64,000 bases of DNA, taken from positions 443,607-507,606 of the forward strand of contig DASVTU010000033.1 of assembly GCA_036387415.1 (NCBI GenBank). The letters are read 5' to 3'. Position 1 is the stretch's first letter. Each line of letters begins with the position of its first letter. This stretch comes from DASVTU01 sp036387415 (GTDB lineage: Bacteria; Acidobacteriota; Blastocatellia; Pyrinomonadales; Pyrinomonadaceae). A model generated the notes under the pieces. The model made no database searches, had not been told where the DNA came from, and saw only the letters and a program-made list of their open reading frames with translations. Positions 60,908 through 64,000 of this stretch are shown piece after piece. The position numbers and the translations under genes were made by a program.

Positions 60908-61852
60908 TTAGGGCTTGTTTTCCTGGTGGATGCGGAGCGTGCCGTCGCCGACGGTGAAAGAGAAGGCGGGGCCGCCCACGCCTGAGCGTAGGTGTTGTTC
61001 GCGTTCGGTCTGCGTGGTGCGTTCGCGTGGCGCGAGTCCGGCGTAGGTGTTTTCGATGCGGCCTGAACGGAGCACGGCGGCGTCGATGTCGGCGTTGAAG
61101 TTGGCGGGGAGTTCGACGTTGATGTCGCCTGTGGCGAGACGTATCTGAGCGCCGCGACCGCGCCAGCTTCGCCCCGTGAGGCGCAGATTGATGGTGCCAC
61201 GCTCGAAGGTGGCTTCGAGGCTTCCGCCCGTGGGCGCGAGTGCGGCGATGCTTTCGCCTCCATTGAGACGCAGTGCGCCCTCGACGCCGCTGAGATTGAA
61301 CGCGCCGCGTCCGGCATAAATTTCCAAATCGACGGAAGCCGGGACCCGTATGCGATAGTCAATCTTCCAGGGCATCGTGAGAAGTTTTTTCGGAAAGTCG
61401 CGCGCGACGCGCTTCATGTATTTGCGGTCGTGCGTGCCTGTGGTAAGCAGCGTGAGGTGGTTGATGTCGTCGTCGATGACGAAGCCGTTGACGGCGGCGA
61501 GTTGCGTCAGTTCATCTTCGGTGTCGGCGCGCACTTCGATGTCGGCGGTGATGTCGATTTCGCTGCGCGTCCACGCTTCGATGGTGATGGAGCCTTGCGG
61601 CGCGCCGTAGAGAGTGAGCGTCGAGCCGTAGCCGAAGCGTCGGAGTTCGTGGCGCGTCGTGGTGCGTGTGAGTGCTGGCAGAGAGAGAGAGGAAGAAGGA
61701 AGGGACGCGCCGTTGTTGGTCTTCTCATTCTTCTTCTTTTGCTGCGCGTCGATGTGGGTGGACGCGCAGCAGACGAGGAGCATCGCGGCGACGATGAGCG
61801 CGCGTCTGATGTGTGCGAAAAGAGCGACGGAGAAGTCGAGGCGTTGATTCAT
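60908..61852 (-). CDS. Exported DUF4097-like beta-helix protein (second copy)
   Basis: This 314-residue protein has a signal peptide (ALIVAAMLLVCCASTHIDA) and a repetitive beta-strand domain: GSITIEAWTRSEIDITADIEV, DYRIRVPASVDLEIYAGRGAFNLSGVEG, GTINLRLTG and GDINVELPANFNADID. The pattern matches DUF4097-type putative adhesin domains. It is a paralogue of the next upstream gene. Both probably belong to the regulon of the adjacent sigma/anti-sigma pair. The ATG at 61852 is preferred over an earlier GTG. Confidence 0.7.
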   Translation of the reverse strand: MNQRLDFSVALFAHIRRALIVAAMLLVCCASTHIDAQQKKKNEKTNNGASLPSSSLSLPALTRTTTRHELRRFGYGSTLTLYGAPQGSITIEAWTRSEIDITADIEVRADTEDELTQLAAVNGFVIDDDINHLTLLTTGTHDRKYMKRVARDFPKKLLTMPWKIDYRIRVPASVDLEIYAGRGAFNLSGVEGALRLNGGESIAALAPTGGSLEATFERGTINLRLTGRSWRGRGAQIRLATGDINVELPANFNADIDAAVLRSGRIENTYAGLAPRERTTQTEREQHLRSGVGGPAFSFTVGDGTLRIHQENKP

Positions 61853-61943
61853 GCTCGTCACCTTTCAGACATGAAAACGGACGCCACACAATCGGCGAGA
61901 TTGTTGAGAGCGTCCGGTTCTTGTCGGTTGAGATGTGTGGACA

Positions 61944-62756
61944 TCAGTAACGGCGCATGAAGGTAATCGTGCCGCGTTGATTATTGACGTTGAGCGTCGC
62001 CCCGCCTTCGCCGACTTGCCCGATAACTTTGCGGTTCTCGCCGAAGAAACGAAAATTGCCCATCCCTCCGAACGGGCCGAGATTGATGTCGCGCCCCAAA
62101 CCCATCAGACGAAAACCGGAATTGGCGGTGATGCGAATGCTGATGTCGCCCTGCGTCGAGCGCAGTTCGTAGGTTCCGCTGCGGACGAGTTCGGCGTCGA
62201 ACACGATATTGCCCATCGTGTTTTCCGCCACCACCGCAGAGGAACGAATGCCCGTCAGTTCGATGTCGCCTTCGGAGGTAACGTGTGCGCGCATCAACGC
62301 GCCTTCGACGCCGCGCACAGTGATGTTGCCACGTTTGGTTTCCAAATCGACCATCGTGTTGACCGGAACCCAGATGCGAAAATTGACATCGCCGACATCG
62401 GGGCGACCTCGATTGTCGCGTACTACGTCAATCAAAACGCCGTCGTCGTTGACTTCTGGTGTGACACGCGCGCTCGGCGATTCCATCTCGACTACGACTT
62501 TGATTTCGCTCTTGTCCCACGCCTCGACCGTAATCGTGCCGGAACGGTTGTTGAGTTGAAGGCGGACGTTTTTGCGCGTCGGGTATCTTTCGGTGAAGCG
62601 TTTCTGCGCGAAGGCGACGCCACCACCCGCGCCGTCGAAAGCGAAGACGGCGAGCGCGGCGAGCGCCAACGCGCAAACATGACGGAGCGACGCGGCACAC
62701 GCACGACGCAGGGCAGACGCTCTCCACACCTGTGGGATGATTGGTTGGTTATTCAT
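61944..62756 (-). CDS. Exported DUF4097-like beta-helix protein (first copy)
   Basis: This 270-residue protein has a signal sequence (HVCALALAALAVFAF) and a DUF4097-like domain: GTITVEAWDKSEIKVVVEME, FRIWVPVNTMVDLETKRGNITVRGVEGAL, GDIELTGI, TQGDISIRITANSGF and GGATLNVNNQRGTITFMRRY. The GTITVEAWDKSEI strand is shared with the neighbouring paralogue. The function of the family is not settled. It follows the anti-sigma gene on the same strand. Confidence 0.72.
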   Translation of the reverse strand: MNNQPIIPQVWRASALRRACAASLRHVCALALAALAVFAFDGAGGGVAFAQKRFTERYPTRKNVRLQLNNRSGTITVEAWDKSEIKVVVEMESPSARVTPEVNDDGVLIDVVRDNRGRPDVGDVNFRIWVPVNTMVDLETKRGNITVRGVEGALMRAHVTSEGDIELTGIRSSAVVAENTMGNIVFDAELVRSGTYELRSTQGDISIRITANSGFRLMGLGRDINLGPFGGMGNFRFFGENRKVIGQVGEGGATLNVNNQRGTITFMRRY

Positions 62757-62865
62757 CAATCTCTAACTAATGCTGGCGACGAAATGGCGACTCGTTGCGC
62801 GGTGACGCCCGCGTTGTCTGTGCGGGAAAACGCGGGCGTCGCGGTGGTTCGGGTCAAGCATCATT

Positions 62866-63636
62866 TCACTGCTCGGAGAACTCGCGCAGGAGTTCCATCT
62901 TGTCGCTCAACGCGGCGTTGAGCATCTCGGCAGAAACCTCGTCGTGCGGGTCGCGTTCGAGTTCTTTGAGCGAATCGTTGACGGCGGCGTCGATAACGTT
63001 GACGCTACGCTCGAAGGCGTTTCGCATCTGCGGGTTCCAACTCGCTTTGCGTTGCGCCACACGTTGCTCCCAGAGACTGATGCGCGCCTGTTGCTGCTGC
63101 AAATAAGCCTGATGATAGAGAGCATCGGCGGCAGCGTCAATCCTTGTCTCCGTGCCCGCGCCGGACGTGTCCGAAGCCGTCGTGGCAAAGGACGAAACGG
63201 TGTTCGCGCCGCGCAAGCCCTGAAGACCCAAAGCCGTGACGACCGAGACGCCGATGACGAGCGCAAACACCGCCGCCGTCATTTGCGGCAACGAGAGTTC
63301 CCAACGCTTCGACATCAAACCCGCCCAGAAACCTCCGCCGCTGCCTGCCGTTGCGGCACGCGCTGCTGCCGTCTTCGCGTCGAGAGCGCGTTGCGAGTCG
63401 AGTTCGGCTTCGATGGTGTTGCGGATGCGGAGCCACATGGCACGCTCGTTCGGCGGGTCAAAAGTGCATGACCCGCAATCATCGCGCGCGATGCGCGAGA
63501 TGGTCTGAAACTCATCGCGGACGCCGACGCAACTCAGACATTCTTCCAGATGCCGACTCAGCAATCCCTGATCGTCGCCCGCGAGCGTCCCGTCGAGAAA
63601 ATCGCTGAGTAAATCTTGGCACTTTTCGCAATTCAT
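62866..63636 (-). CDS. Zinc-finger anti-sigma factor
   Basis: This 256-residue protein begins MNCEKCQDLLSDFLDGTL with the zf-HC2 anti-sigma zinc site completed by SRHLEECLSCVG (HxxxCxxC). A cytoplasmic linker and one membrane helix (MTAAVFALVIGVSVVTALGLQG) follow, then an outer Gln-rich helical part (LYHQAYLQQQQARISLWEQRVAQRK). It should hold the neighbouring ECF sigma factor at the membrane until a signal frees it. The ATG at 63636 matches the zinc-finger start; the longer frame is not family-like. Confidence 0.85.
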   Translation of the reverse strand: MNCEKCQDLLSDFLDGTLAGDDQGLLSRHLEECLSCVGVRDEFQTISRIARDDCGSCTFDPPNERAMWLRIRNTIEAELDSQRALDAKTAAARAATAGSGGGFWAGLMSKRWELSLPQMTAAVFALVIGVSVVTALGLQGLRGANTVSSFATTASDTSGAGTETRIDAAADALYHQAYLQQQQARISLWEQRVAQRKASWNPQMRNAFERSVNVIDAAVNDSLKELERDPHDEVSAEMLNAALSDKMELLREFSEQ

Positions 63637-63852
63637 GTCGTGTAACCTCTTCGTGACGCCGTCGTGTGTCTGGATTCGAGTCCGTGCGACTCTGATTCCT
63701 CTGACGAAGGAGAGCGCGGCGCACTTCCCTTTCAAACGCTTACCTTAACAGTCGGGGAGACTGAAAAATTTTAGGTCGTTTGTCGCCCTTCGGGTTGACG
63801 CGTGGCGGACGCGTCTGAATTTGAAATAGGGCGACGTACTTGGAAGCCAAAG

Positions 63853-63999
63853 TTACGAGTTCTGTTGCCTGAGAAGGCCACGCAATTTCATCCTCGCCTT
63901 GTGTAACTGCGATTTCGATGTCCCCACACTGCATCCCAACATCCTTGCTATCTCTTCGTGCTCATGCCCTTCCACATCGTGTAAGACAAACACTGTCCT
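63853..63999 (-). CDS. ECF sigma factor, C-terminal region 4 only (cut by window edge)
   Basis: The minus strand encodes 48 residues before a TAA at 63853-63855, starting at the window edge: RTVFVLHDVEGHEHEEIARM and then LGCSVGTSKSQLHKARMKLR. This is a sigma-70 region 4 helix-turn-helix with the GTSKSQLHKAR recognition helix. It has no start codon in the window, which makes it easy to miss. It precedes the zinc-finger anti-sigma gene on the same strand, the usual order of an ECF sigma and its partner. Confidence 0.85.
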   Translation of the reverse strand, partial: RTVFVLHDVEGHEHEEIARMLGCSVGTSKSQLHKARMKLRGLLRQQNS

Positions 64000-64000
64000 G

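Noticed and set aside
60378..60911. Small open frames upstream of dcd on both strands
   Set aside because: Their products are low-complexity or Arg/Ser-rich with no start signals, so they look like chance frames in a non-coding gap.
63740..63934. 64-codon minus-strand frame near the window end
   Set aside because: A different minus-strand frame in the same place encodes a clear sigma region 4 ending at 63853, so this one is a shadow.

Overview
The window looks like a chromosomal segment of an Acidobacteriota bacterium, probably close to Blastocatellia. This is inferred from gene content, not from an alignment. The pointers are a DUF1844 protein, ECF sigma factors paired with Hanks-type kinases carrying TPR repeats, tandem DUF4097-like exported proteins, and secreted M14, M48 and DUF885 peptidases. 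The backbone is GC-rich. Between its genes lie unusual long hairpins whose arms are built from short repeated words.

Layout. Positions 1-31,000 are ordinary backbone: a partial VOC protein, a LOG-like protein, a CBM9-like domain, PilZ, an OPT transporter divergent from an M14 peptidase, a geranylgeranyl-reductase-like flavoprotein, a UbiB-like kinase, ribF, a PhnP-like hydrolase, a DUF1844 protein, a frameshifted archaemetzincin lipoprotein, mazG, an M48 peptidase, a DUF885 peptidase, a JAB peptidase, aspS-hisS, a gamma-carbonic-anhydrase-like protein, a transglutaminase and acs. Positions 31,000-38,100 hold a small specialised cluster: an animal-type haem peroxidase, a 137-residue protein of unknown function, and a lanthionine-synthetase-like lyase/kinase without a cyclase. 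It lies convergent to an ECF sigma factor and TPR-kinase pair.

Positions 38,442-59,218 are a complete, AT-richer Tn7-like transposon of 20,777 bp. Its ends can be set to the base: 26-bp imperfect inverted ends beginning TGTGACT and a 5-bp target duplication CACAA. It encodes a TnsA-TnsB fusion, TnsC and a TniQ/TnsD-type protein with three C-terminal repeats. I see no CRISPR array or cas gene. The cargo looks like a defence island: a ParA operon, a HEPN-like/zinc-ribbon pair, a SEFIR protein, and a translationally coupled six-gene operon. That operon encodes a D12 adenine methyltransferase, an OGG-like glycosylase, a small protein, a PfkB-nucleoside deoxyribosyltransferase fusion, a QueC-like enzyme and a SagB-like nitroreductase. 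Its parts recall the ancillary enzymes of type IV CBASS, but the CD-NTase and TGT are absent. It is the best candidate here for an undescribed system.

The transposon sits 15 bp past the stop codon of dcd (dCTP deaminase), and dcd itself carries a 185-residue mini-intein in its active-site motif. A second, divergent 49-bp copy of the transposon right end abuts the left boundary, which suggests the dcd 3' flank has been hit more than once. Positions 60,900-64,000 return to backbone: two DUF4097-like exported proteins, a zinc-finger anti-sigma factor and the C-terminal end of its probable ECF sigma factor, cut by the window edge.
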